Source of the DNA: a virus
IMG/VR virus record: IMGVR_UViG_3300043539_001670
Span: 1 to 30,523 of that record
Strand: one strand, 5' to 3'
Length of the DNA stretch: 30,523 nt
The position numbers were made by a program, and so were the translations under genes. This document shows, in pieces, positions 1 to 6,990 of the stretch (positions are counted from its first letter, which is position 1; the number at the start of each line of letters is the position of its first letter). A model generated the notes under the pieces. That model did no database searches. It saw only the letters and a program-made list of their open reading frames with translations, and had not been told where the DNA came from.

Positions 1-1
1 C

Positions 2-367
2 CAGACCGGGCGCTACGCCGATCCCGCCTATCCGCGCGTGCATCTGACGATCGACGGGCTGCTGCGCCTGACGCAGGCCAGCGGCGAGATGTGCGTTCTG
101 GGCTATCTGGCCGATCGCCTGGGCCATGTGCTGACGCCGCTGGAGCCGCAGGCCCCGCGCCCGAATGTGACGGCGGAGATGGCCGGGGTCGGCGAGCGCA
201 GCGCCAAGCTGTTCACCGAGCATTGCCGGGCCTTGAACGACGCCGCCAGCCCCGGCCGCATCGATCCCGCCGAAGCCGCCGAAATGCTGACCGCCGCGCG
301 GGACCTGCAAAACCAGCTCGCCTCCCTTTCCGCGCAGCTTCAGCGCATTCAAGGGAGCGTGGCATGA
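2..367 (+). CDS. Partial small phage regulator-like protein (CII/CP76-like, tentative)
   Basis: The reading frame is open from the window edge, so the true start lies upstream. A GTG at 38 is available but is probably internal, because the codons before it (encoding QTGRYADPAYPR) look like coding sequence. The visible part is about 121 residues. The first 45 residues have the look of the region after the helix-turn-helix in phage CII/CP76-type regulators (HLTIDGLLRLTQASGEM, then LGYLADRLGHVL). The rest is Ala-rich and helical and could form a coiled coil (residues 85-121). The stop overlaps the next start as ATGA at 364-367, so the two are translationally coupled. The family call rests on general resemblance only. 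The DNA-binding half is not in the window. Confidence 0.5.
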   Translation, partial: QTGRYADPAYPRVHLTIDGLLRLTQASGEMCVLGYLADRLGHVLTPLEPQAPRPNVTAEMAGVGERSAKLFTEHCRALNDAASPGRIDPAEAAEMLTAARDLQNQLASLSAQLQRIQGSVA

Positions 368-675
368 CCAGAGATCAGGCGAAGGATCGCGCCCGCGCCG
401 GCCTCGAAGCGCAGCCTCACAGCAAAGCCGCCGCCGAGCAGTTGGATTTCATTCACGCGCATTACCTACGCAAGGCTCTGGCGGCGGACGATCGCGCGCG
501 CGACGAACTGCTTTCGACGCTGGTGGCCGCCGTCGCCGCGGCGTTTGCGCTTTTCTACCCTTCGGACGATGAGCGCGCCGCCGAGGTCGCCTGCCTTTGC
601 GAAGAGATCCCGAAGTTTGTCGAGCGCTGCCACGCTGTGAATGTCAGCCTGGAGGGCGAACCGTCATGCTCCTGA
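364..675 (+). CDS. Hypothetical phage protein, 103 aa
   Basis: A short, largely helical protein of 103 residues. Its ATG at 364 overlaps the stop of the preceding gene (ATGA), and its own stop at 673-675 lies 10 bases inside the next gene, so it sits in a coupled early operon. I see no recognisable family. It has an N-terminal charged helix, an Ala-rich hydrophobic stretch around residues 55-62 (AAVAAAFALF) that is too short and too bracketed by charge to be a confident membrane segment, and four Cys near the C-terminus without clear metal-site spacing. GC-rich third positions match its neighbours. Position between a regulator-like gene and a methyltransferase suggests an early accessory role, which is inference only. 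Confidence 0.65.
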   Translation: MTRDQAKDRARAGLEAQPHSKAAAEQLDFIHAHYLRKALAADDRARDELLSTLVAAVAAAFALFYPSDDERAAEVACLCEEIPKFVERCHAVNVSLEGEPSCS

Positions 676-1550
676 CCGAGTTTCCCGTCACGCGGCTGCG
701 CGTTACGTTCGAGTTTGAGGCGACTGACCCGAAGGGTCTTGAGCTGTTTTACTTCCTCACAACTCAAGCGCCTGCTCAATTCGATCTGAAGATTTCAACT
801 TTGATGCGCGCGCCGCCGTTCGCGGAAGCGCCTGAGCCTGCGGAGGATTGGAGCAAGCTGGTCGCGCCTAAGCTTTCGCTGCGGCACGGTCGGCTCACCG
901 AGATTCTGTATCAGGAAGGCGCTGTTCAGGCGCTGGAAAGAGGTTTTGAGAAGGCCCGCAAAGCGGCGAGAGATCTTGGCCTGACGACTGCCTCTTTGCG
1001 GGAACATCACGGCCCGATCTCGCCACCGCCGCCTGCGCCGCCTCCGCCGGCGCAGCAAGCCGCGCCCGCCGCCTTCGACGACGACCGGTTTGAGGTTCGC
1101 TACCCGGACCCGCTTACGCCGCCCGCAGCGCCAGCCGCGCCGCCGCCGCCTCCTCCTGCGCCGCCGCCTGCGCCGCAGCAAGCGGAGACGCCCAAGCCCG
1201 ACGCGCCGAAATCGCGCGCGGAAGCCTTGGTTATGGTGGCGAATGTCGCGCAGGACATCGCCAGGGCCGCGCCGGTGGGCAAGACCGTGCCGGTCACGCC
1301 GCAGAAGCCGGCCGACCCGGCGAAGAAGGGCGTGCGCGAGCGGCTGCGCGACAAGCTGCGGGCGCTTTATCGCGCGGGCGATCCGATCCCAGGCAACAAG
1401 GAGCTGGGGGCGGAGCTGGGCGCCTCAAAGGAGCATATCGGCGTCGCCCTGGCGGAGCTGAAGCGGATCGAGGCGATCGACTATGAATGGCGCCCCGACC
1501 CGACCCCGGAAGACGAGACGCGGCAGCGCCGCTTTGTGACCAAGGCGTAA
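666..1550 (+). CDS. Putative DNA-binding protein with Pro-rich linker and C-terminal winged helix
   Basis: 294 residues in three parts. Residues 1-115 form a globular domain of unknown fold. Residues about 118-185 are a low-complexity linker dominated by Pro and Ala, with runs of six or seven prolines. Residues about 215-294 resemble a GntR-like winged helix-turn-helix, with RERLRDKLRALYRAGDPIP leading into GNKELGAELGASKEHI and a following recognition-type helix (VALAELKRIEAI). The ATG at 666 is preferred over upstream codons because it overlaps the previous stop by 10 bases. The same frame extends upstream to 597, where it is a shadow of the previous gene. Binding DNA through the C-terminus, with the linker as a flexible tether, is a reasonable inference. 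Target and partner are unknown. Confidence 0.7.
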   Translation: MLLTEFPVTRLRVTFEFEATDPKGLELFYFLTTQAPAQFDLKISTLMRAPPFAEAPEPAEDWSKLVAPKLSLRHGRLTEILYQEGAVQALERGFEKARKAARDLGLTTASLREHHGPISPPPPAPPPPAQQAAPAAFDDDRFEVRYPDPLTPPAAPAAPPPPPPAPPPAPQQAETPKPDAPKSRAEALVMVANVAQDIARAAPVGKTVPVTPQKPADPAKKGVRERLRDKLRALYRAGDPIPGNKELGAELGASKEHIGVALAELKRIEAIDYEWRPDPTPEDETRQRRFVTKA

Positions 1551-1554
1551 CGCG

Positions 1555-2169
1555 ATGACCGTCATGCCGCGCTTGCCGCAGCGCAAGGGATCGCCGCGCC
1601 CGCCGCATCCCCAGGCGTTTCACGCCACGCCGCATGAGGCGATCGATCTGCTGGTGATGAAGGAAGATTTCATGGGGCCGATCGGCGAGTTCGCCTGCGG
1701 CGAGGGGCATATCTCCCGCCGGCTTGAATGGTGGGGCTTTGAGGTGATCAGCACCGATCTGATCGATCGCGGCTATGGCCAGGGCGGCGTGGATTTCCTG
1801 GCGCACCCTTCGCCCCATGCCGATCTGCGGTTTTCCAGCCTGATCACCAATCCGCCCTTTCCGCTGTTCATCCCCTGGATCCAGCGCAGCCTGGACCTGA
1901 TGGACCAGAAGGGCTGGCGCAGCGATGGCGTGCGAGAGGCCGGCGTCGCGCTGCTGGCGCCGGTGACCTATCTGGCGGGGCAAGATCGCGGCGAAGTCTT
2001 CAGCCGCCGACCCCCGGCCGCGATCTGGGTGTTCTCCAAGCGCATCCTTTGCGTCCAGGGCGGCAGCCAGGGCGAAGTGACCGGCTCCGGCGCGGTGGAT
2101 TTCATGTGGCTGATCTGGCGCGCGCCCTGGCGAACGACCAGCTTCCGCCCGTCGTTGGGGTGGCTATGA
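1555..2169 (+). CDS. Orphan adenine-type DNA methyltransferase
   Basis: 204 residues with the class I SAM-dependent methyltransferase pattern. The SAM-binding motif I is EFACGEGHI (residues 45-53), an acidic residue ends the next strand (ISTDLID), and the catalytic motif IV is NPPF at residues 99-102, typical of N6-adenine (or N4-cytosine) amino methylases. The N-terminal FHATPHEAIDLL is a common start for this phage family. No restriction endonuclease lies nearby, so it is an orphan enzyme. Likely roles are protecting phage DNA from host restriction or altering regulation by methylation. The gene starts 4 bases after the previous stop, and its end overlaps the next ATG (2166). The target site cannot be read from sequence, but GATC is strikingly common in this window. 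Confidence 0.85.
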   Translation: MTVMPRLPQRKGSPRPPHPQAFHATPHEAIDLLVMKEDFMGPIGEFACGEGHISRRLEWWGFEVISTDLIDRGYGQGGVDFLAHPSPHADLRFSSLITNPPFPLFIPWIQRSLDLMDQKGWRSDGVREAGVALLAPVTYLAGQDRGEVFSRRPPAAIWVFSKRILCVQGGSQGEVTGSGAVDFMWLIWRAPWRTTSFRPSLGWL

Positions 2170-2402
2170 CCAGCGCCCCGCCTTCTTCCCTCGGTTGCGC
2201 CCATCCCGGCTGTGCGGCCTGGGGATCGGTGCGCGCGATCCTGTCAGGCTGGCGCCGGCCCATGCGCACCGGGCCGCTGTTCTGCATGCGCCACGCGCCG
2301 CCGCCGCCGCAGGAAAACAGTCCGGAAATCCCGCCCTTGGCCGTCCCCGGCGAGTCACGGGGGCAGGGGGGGCGCGGCTCTGACCAGGGGTCTTTGTTTT
2401 GA
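2166..2402 (+). CDS. Small Cys/His phage protein, possible zinc-binding
   Basis: 78 residues. The N-terminal half carries C-x3-H-like and C-x4-C-like elements (CAHPGCAAWGS) and a second pair FCMRH near residue 40, a pattern seen in small phage proteins placed just before the primase gene in alphaproteobacterial phages. Together these could bind one zinc ion. The C-terminal half is Pro/Gly-rich and probably disordered. The ATG overlaps the methyltransferase stop (CTATGA at 2164-2169), and the stop overlaps the TTG start of the primase gene (TTGA at 2399-2402). Function is unknown. Confidence 0.65.
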   Translation: MTSAPPSSLGCAHPGCAAWGSVRAILSGWRRPMRTGPLFCMRHAPPPPQENSPEIPPLAVPGESRGQGGRGSDQGSLF

Positions 2403-3493
2403 GCAGCGTCGGCTTCGCACAGCGAAACGATCGCGCCGCCCGCGACGAGATCAGCGTTCAGGAGATCTCCAACCGGCTGGCGGGGCAGGCGGCGGAGGTG
2501 GCGAAGGCGCTGTTGCCGGCCGGGCGGCGCGACGGGCAGTTCTGGTCCTGCGGCGGGACGCATGGCGACAAGGGAAATAGCCTCAAGGTCAATCTGACCG
2601 GCGCGCGGCGCGGGAAGTGGAAGGATTTCGCCACGAATGAATATGGCGACCTGATCGATCTGATCATGGCGACCCAGGGCCTGGACAAGGGCGGCGCGGT
2701 GCAATGGGCCAAGCGCTATCTGGGGATCGAGACCGAGCGCGCGCAGCGCTCGCCAGAAGAGCGCCGGGCCTGGCGTGAGCAACAAGAGCGCGAGGCGGCC
2801 GAACGCGCCCAGGCCGCCGCCGAAGAGGAAGCCGCCGATCGGGCGCAGCGGCTGGCCAGCGCGATCGAGATCTGGCGGAAATGCCGGAAATTCCCCGACG
2901 CCGTGACCCAGGCCGACAAATACCTCCGGGCGCGCGGGATCATCGGCCCCCTGCCCCCGACCCTGCGCCATCACCCGCGGCTGTGGCATGGCAAAACCCA
3001 GCGCTTCCTGCCGGCTTTGGTGGCGGCGGTGCAAGGGCCGGACATGCTGCAGGACGGCCAGACTCGCGCGCCGATCATCGCCGTGCACCGGCATTGGCTG
3101 GATCCGCAGCGGCCGGACGTCCGCAAGGCGACCGACAAGTTCAGCCTTGGCCCCCTGAAGGGCGGCTGCGTGCGGCTGACCGGCGCGGCGCAGCGCCTGA
3201 TCCTGTGCGAGGGGGTGGAGACCGGGCTGTCGCTGAAGCAGAGCCATACTTCGGCGGTGTGGTGCGCGCTCAGCGTCGGCAACATGGTGGAGGCCTGGAT
3301 CCCCGACCAGGTGCGCGAGCTGGTGATCGCCTGCGACGGCGACAGCGTGCGCCGCCCCGCCTGGTATCAGGCCCGCATGGCGGCCGTGAAGCGGCATGAG
3401 CGGCCCGGCCGCGTGATCCGGATCATGGAGCCGCCCGAAGGCATGGATTTTAACGATATTGCGCAGCTCCAGACGATTGGCGGACTGAAATGA
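2399..3493 (+). CDS. Toprim-domain primase-like replication protein
   Basis: 364 residues. The N-terminal part (about 18-110) matches the primase-associated domain of phage DUF7146/toprim proteins, including the LPAGRRDGQFW and GKWKDFATNEYGDLIDLI segments. A charged Ala/Glu coiled coil follows (about 115-160). The toprim fold is marked by the conserved Glu at 271 (LILCEGVET) and the DxD pair at 313/315 (VIACDGDS), which bind Mg2+. It probably synthesises primers for phage DNA replication together with the adjacent ATPase, whose start overlaps its stop. The start is a TTG at 2399 preceded by AGGGG near 2385. No ATG or GTG is available nearby. The first 16 residues come from a repeat element (see findings), because the family-like part begins only around residue 18. 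Confidence 0.85.
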   Translation: MSSVGFAQRNDRAARDEISVQEISNRLAGQAAEVAKALLPAGRRDGQFWSCGGTHGDKGNSLKVNLTGARRGKWKDFATNEYGDLIDLIMATQGLDKGGAVQWAKRYLGIETERAQRSPEERRAWREQQEREAAERAQAAAEEEAADRAQRLASAIEIWRKCRKFPDAVTQADKYLRARGIIGPLPPTLRHHPRLWHGKTQRFLPALVAAVQGPDMLQDGQTRAPIIAVHRHWLDPQRPDVRKATDKFSLGPLKGGCVRLTGAAQRLILCEGVETGLSLKQSHTSAVWCALSVGNMVEAWIPDQVRELVIACDGDSVRRPAWYQARMAAVKRHERPGRVIRIMEPPEGMDFNDIAQLQTIGGLK

Positions 3494-5283
3494 CCGCGCG
3501 CGGCGAACGCTTCCTGCTGGGCTGGGACGAGAAGGATCTGGACGAGCCGGCCTCCGGCGCGATTCCGCCCATTCCTCTCGGTCAGGCCGATGGCAATTAC
3601 TTCTTCCTGTCGCGCTCGGGCGAGCTGCGCCGGCTGGATGTGCGCGGGTTGAGCCCGCTGGGCATCCTGTCGCTGTTCAATGGCGACGCCTCCTGGCTGA
3701 AAGAGCAATGCCCGAAGAAGGACAAGGACGGGAATGTCGTCGATTGGGCGCATAAGGACGCAGCGCAGACGCTGATGCAGCTCTGCGCGCGGCAGGGGCT
3801 GTTCTCGCCCTCCGCCTCGATCCGCGGGCCGGGTTTCTGGCCGGACGCCACCGGGGCGATCTCTCATTGCGGCGATATCCTGATCCGCTGGACTGAGGCC
3901 GGGCCGGAGGCGATGCGATCGGGCATCAAGGTCGGCTCCGCGATCTACCCGGCCTTCCCCGCCACGCCCCTGCCGCGCCGGCAGCCGGCGAGCGAAGCGG
4001 ATGGCCATACCTTGCTGCGCGCGATCGAGCTGTGGCCCTGGGCGCTTGGGACTCAGGCGGCGGAGCTGGTGGTGGGGTGGATCGGCGCGGCTCTGATGGG
4101 CGCGGTCTCCCATCGCTGGCATCCGCATATGCTGGTCTCCGCCATCCATGGCTCCGGCAAGACCTGGCTGTGCAATCTGGTGGGCAGCGTGATCGGCCGG
4201 GCGCCGGTGAATAACTTCTCCGAAGCCTCGGTGCGGCAGGAAGGCGCGGGCGAGGCGCGCGGCATTCTGCTGGATGAAAGCGAGAGCGGCGGACGGTTCG
4301 AGCCGGTGATCGAGCTGATCCGGCATATGGCCGCCAAGGGCGGGGCGACCGTGCAACGCGGCAGCCCGGACGGGCAGACCCGGAAATACACGATCATCGC
4401 CAGCGTGTTCATGGCCGCGATCAACCCGCCGGCGCTGGACCCGCAGGACCGATCGCGCATCACCGAGCTGGAGCTGCTCAGCATTCCCCAGCGCGACCCG
4501 GAGAAGACGGCGCGGCAGGAGCTGCGCGTGCAAAAGGCGATGGACTGGGCGGAGGCGATGGGGCCGGCGCTGCGCGCCCGCGCCTATGCCGGCTATCGAC
4601 GCTACCTGGCGAACTTCGCGGCCTGGCGCGCGGCGTTTCAGGCTCTGGGCGCAACGCCCCGCCAGGCCGACCAGCTTGGCGCGCTGCTGGCCGGGCGGGA
4701 TGTGATGCTGTCGGACGAGGAGACCAGCGTGGAGGCCGCGATGACGGCCGCCGTCGCGTTCCAGCCGATGGTGAACCAGATCAAGCTGGAGGAAGCGGAG
4801 AACAGCGAGGCGCAGCGCTGCCTGAACCATCTGTTCAGCTATATGGCGGAAGCCTGGAGCGGCGGGAACAAGGCGACGCTGGGTCAGCTGGTGATCAACG
4901 CGCTGGGGCATGACGAGACGTCCATTAACGCGCGGCTGGCCTTGCCGTCTTACGGGCTGCGGGTGGAGACGGGCGGGCTGCTGTTGAGCGAGCCTTGTCT
5001 CTTGGTGGCGAACTCGCATGGCGCGCTGACCAAGATCTTCAGGGACACGCCCTGGAAAGACGGGGCCTGGGGCCGGGCGCTGAAGAACCTGAGAGGCGTG
5101 GATTCCTGGCCGCATCCGGTGCAGTTCGCCGGGGCGAAGAGCCGGGCCAAGCTGATCCCGCTCGAGCATCTGCCGACCAGGGCCGCGACATATCTGGACG
5201 CCGACCCCGCCGCTCCCCCCGGCCCCCCCGATCCAGCCCAGGAAGCGGATCAGCGGGATTTGGGCGAATTCCAGGGCTTCTGA
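3490..5283 (+). CDS. P-loop ATPase, replicative helicase-like
   Basis: 597 residues. Walker A is HGSGKT (residues 220-225) and Walker B is ILLDE (259-263). An Asn-containing strand (VFMAAINPPAL) and an Arg-rich segment (DRSRITELEL) follow, like the sensor and Arg finger of DUF927/superfamily 3-like phage helicases. The N-terminal 200 residues are a separate domain of the kind found in primase-helicase pairs. The C-terminus ends in a Pro-rich acidic tail. It overlaps the toprim gene by 4 bases (ATGA), supporting a two-gene primase-helicase unit that unwinds DNA at the origin. The candidate origin lies immediately downstream. Exact helicase superfamily and polarity cannot be decided from sequence alone. 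Confidence 0.82.
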   Translation: MTARGERFLLGWDEKDLDEPASGAIPPIPLGQADGNYFFLSRSGELRRLDVRGLSPLGILSLFNGDASWLKEQCPKKDKDGNVVDWAHKDAAQTLMQLCARQGLFSPSASIRGPGFWPDATGAISHCGDILIRWTEAGPEAMRSGIKVGSAIYPAFPATPLPRRQPASEADGHTLLRAIELWPWALGTQAAELVVGWIGAALMGAVSHRWHPHMLVSAIHGSGKTWLCNLVGSVIGRAPVNNFSEASVRQEGAGEARGILLDESESGGRFEPVIELIRHMAAKGGATVQRGSPDGQTRKYTIIASVFMAAINPPALDPQDRSRITELELLSIPQRDPEKTARQELRVQKAMDWAEAMGPALRARAYAGYRRYLANFAAWRAAFQALGATPRQADQLGALLAGRDVMLSDEETSVEAAMTAAVAFQPMVNQIKLEEAENSEAQRCLNHLFSYMAEAWSGGNKATLGQLVINALGHDETSINARLALPSYGLRVETGGLLLSEPCLLVANSHGALTKIFRDTPWKDGAWGRALKNLRGVDSWPHPVQFAGAKSRAKLIPLEHLPTRAATYLDADPAAPPGPPDPAQEADQRDLGEFQGF

Positions 5284-5297
5284 GATGTCGATCGGGT

Positions 5298-5570
5298 GGA
5301 GAGCGGAACGGCGGGCGGAACAGCGTACCGGGCGCGTTCCGGCGTTTGTTCCGGTCGGCGCGTTGATTTCATTGGGCTTTTGCGATCGGAACGGAATTTC
5401 GCGCGGAAGCCTCGTGATGCGCGTGCGTGCGCGTGCGCCTGCGCGCATTGCATCCGCTTATGACCGTTCCGGTGTTCCGATGATAGATTATAGAGGGATA
5501 TCAATATGATAGTCCGGAACAAAGAGCGGAACGCTGTCGGAACGCTGGCGGAGGAGAGCGTTCCGGCGCT
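5298..5570. other. Candidate replication origin or operator: cluster of CGGAAC/GTTCCG hexamers
   Basis: Eleven copies of CGGAAC or its complement GTTCCG lie between 5304 and 5566. Forward copies start at 5304, 5316, 5387, 5515, 5527 and 5538. Reverse copies start at 5336, 5348, 5466, 5474 and 5560. Well under one copy would be expected by chance. The cluster contains an AT-rich stretch at 5480-5510 and an alternating GTGCGC tract at 5415-5445. It follows the helicase gene and runs into the first 20 codons of the next gene. Phage and plasmid origins are often built this way. Binding by a phage regulator instead is the main alternative. Confidence 0.55.
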
Positions 5571-6027
5571 GGTGGTTGGGGTGGAGAAGGTGGCCACCCG
5601 CGAGCTGCTGGCCAGGCGCAGGCTGCGGGCGCTCAAGACGCTGGTCGAGCGGTTTCGCTGGGGCAAGCGCGAGCTGCTGATCGTGGAGATGCTGCAGGCG
5701 GCGCATGAGGCCGGCGTGACCGGCGCGAACATCCCGGCTCAGGCGCTGCGCGAGAAGGTGGACGGGACCAGCAACGCGGCCGCGACCCTCTCGGTGATCC
5801 TGCATCGCGAGGAGCATCTGATCCGCTGGTATCGCATGGTCAGGGCGGACTGGTCGGCGCGGCAGGTGCGGAGCGACGCGATCCTGTTCGTGCTGGTTCA
5901 TGGCTCGACGCTGCGCGCGGTGGAGGATCTGTACCGGATCCGGCACGGGCAATTGGCCGCGACGATTCACGACGAGATCACCCGTCTGAAAATGGCGCTT
6001 GACAAGGCGGGGACAGAACGGGCATGA
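5506..6027 (+). CDS. Putative DNA-binding protein next to the hexamer cluster
   Basis: 173 residues, predicted mostly helical and basic. Two segments could be helix-turn-helix units: about residues 85-110 (PAQALREKVDGTSNAAATLS) and about 130-160 (LRAVEDLYRIRHGQLAATI). Neither matches a family I can name. The ATG at 5506 is supported by a GAGGGA ribosome binding site about 7 bases upstream. The first 20 codons contain four of the hexamer repeats. The protein is therefore a good candidate to bind those repeats and so control its own expression or start replication, as iteron-binding initiators do. This is inference from position. The stop overlaps the HNH gene start (ATGA at 6024). Confidence 0.7.
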   Translation: MIVRNKERNAVGTLAEESVPALVVGVEKVATRELLARRRLRALKTLVERFRWGKRELLIVEMLQAAHEAGVTGANIPAQALREKVDGTSNAAATLSVILHREEHLIRWYRMVRADWSARQVRSDAILFVLVHGSTLRAVEDLYRIRHGQLAATIHDEITRLKMALDKAGTERA

Positions 6028-6401
6028 AAAATCCCATCGTTGGAAAACTGCGCCCGACGCGGGCAAGCAAGACCACCGACCCCTTCTATCTCAGCAAGGA
6101 ATGGCGCGCTGTCAGGCTGGCAGCGCTGAAGCGCGACGGGTTTCGCTGCGTGGTCTGCCGCCGCAGCGTCGCCGGCAAGGGCGAGGCCCGCGTCGATCAC
6201 ATCATCCCGCGCAGCCAGGGCGGCGCGGCTCTCGACCAGGCGAACCTCCGCACGCTCTGCGCTGCTCATGACAACCAGGCGCACCGCGAGAAATCCTCCG
6301 GCGGCGGCGGCGGACCCCGCGTCGAACGCTTCATCGTCAAGGGCCTCGACGCCGACGGCCGGCCCCTCGACCCGAACCACCCCTGGCGGCGCCGTGGGTA
6401 G
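6024..6401 (+). CDS. HNH endonuclease (packaging-associated)
   Basis: 125 residues with a complete HNH/beta-beta-alpha-metal motif. Zinc ligands are Cys42 and Cys45 (CVVC) and Cys79 and His82 (LCAAH). The catalytic core is VDHIIPRSQGG with His59, plus Asn74. In HK97-type cos phages an HNH protein encoded beside the terminase stimulates cos cleavage by the large terminase subunit. The position directly before the small terminase gene fits that role. A Gly/Ser-rich linker (residues about 88-98) leads to a short basic C-terminus ending in WRRRG. It overlaps the previous gene by 4 bases. The TAG stop runs straight into the G-rich putative cos region. Confidence 0.9.
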   Translation: MKNPIVGKLRPTRASKTTDPFYLSKEWRAVRLAALKRDGFRCVVCRRSVAGKGEARVDHIIPRSQGGAALDQANLRTLCAAHDNQAHREKSSGGGGGPRVERFIVKGLDADGRPLDPNHPWRRRG

Positions 6402-6462
6402 GGGGGTGCAAATCTCTGGGCCGTTTGGGGGCAGAACCGGTAGGGGACACCGTTCGCACTCA
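6402..6462 (+). other. Putative cos (DNA packaging) region
   Basis: The spacer between the HNH and small terminase genes is G-rich and contains GTGCAAATCTCTGGG (6406-6420), a TTTGGGGGC element and ACCGGTAGGGG. I recall AAATCTCT followed by ACCGG at this position in many phages with an HNH-terminase pair, and in HK97 the cohesive-end site lies between the HNH and small terminase genes. The cut positions cannot be read from the sequence. Confidence 0.5.
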
Positions 6463-6489
6463 GAACAGAAATCGGAGGGGGGGTCAAAA

Positions 6490-6990
6490 TTGGCGCCGGC
6501 TCTCACAGCGTTCCCAGGCGGCGGCGAGGACATCGAAGAGCCGAACTGGTCGCTGCTGATCCCTGACGTGGCGAAGCCGAAGAAGGCCCAGCTGGCCTTG
6601 ATGGCGGATCCGGCCGAGTCGACGATCGACAACAAGCCCCTGCGCGAGTCGGCGCATCGTCACTGGTTGCGGATCGTCGCGGCCTTGCGGACGGCTGGCA
6701 CGCTGGCGGCGGAGAACGCGCATCAAATCCAGCGTCTGGTCCTGGCCTATGTTCAGTACGATTACGCGTCCTCGCAGATGTTCCTTCACGGCGCGGTGAC
6801 CAAGGCCAAGAACGGCACGGCGATGCTAAATCAATGGCAGGTCGTTCAGCGCCAGGCCGACAGCGACGCCACCACGGCGGAGATGGAGCTGGGCATCACC
6901 CCCCGCCGGCGTGGCCAGACCGCCCCGGCCAAGAAGCAACCGAAGAAAGCCTCCGCCGCCGACGCTTACCTCAAGCCCCTGCGCGCCTGA
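6490..6990 (+). CDS. terS: Terminase small subunit (P27-like)
   Basis: 166 residues from a TTG at 6490. I chose this start because an extended ribosome binding site (GGAGGGGGGG, 6474-6483) ends 6 bases before it. A GTG in the same frame at 6406 lies inside the putative cos region and lacks such a site. Residues about 15-130 follow the P27/phage terminase small subunit layout: a PKKAQLAL segment, then a helical domain with ALRTAGTLAAENAHQIQRL. The C-terminus is Lys/Arg-rich. The protein recognises phage DNA at the packaging site and loads the large subunit. The stop overlaps the large terminase start (TGATG at 6988-6992). Confidence 0.82.
   Translation: MAPALTAFPGGGEDIEEPNWSLLIPDVAKPKKAQLALMADPAESTIDNKPLRESAHRHWLRIVAALRTAGTLAAENAHQIQRLVLAYVQYDYASSQMFLHGAVTKAKNGTAMLNQWQVVQRQADSDATTAEMELGITPRRRGQTAPAKKQPKKASAADAYLKPLRA

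Noticed and set aside
3367-5448. Long minus-strand frame of 693 codons opposite the helicase gene
   Set aside because: It is the mirror of a real gene in GC-rich DNA. The Arg/Pro/His-rich product has no domain, while the plus strand has Walker motifs.
5285-5509. A 74-codon frame exactly filling the space between helicase and the next gene, with tidy overlaps
   Set aside because: Its third-codon positions are much less GC-rich than all neighbours, it has no ribosome binding site of note beyond the helicase stop, its product resembles nothing, and the space is better explained by the hexamer cluster.
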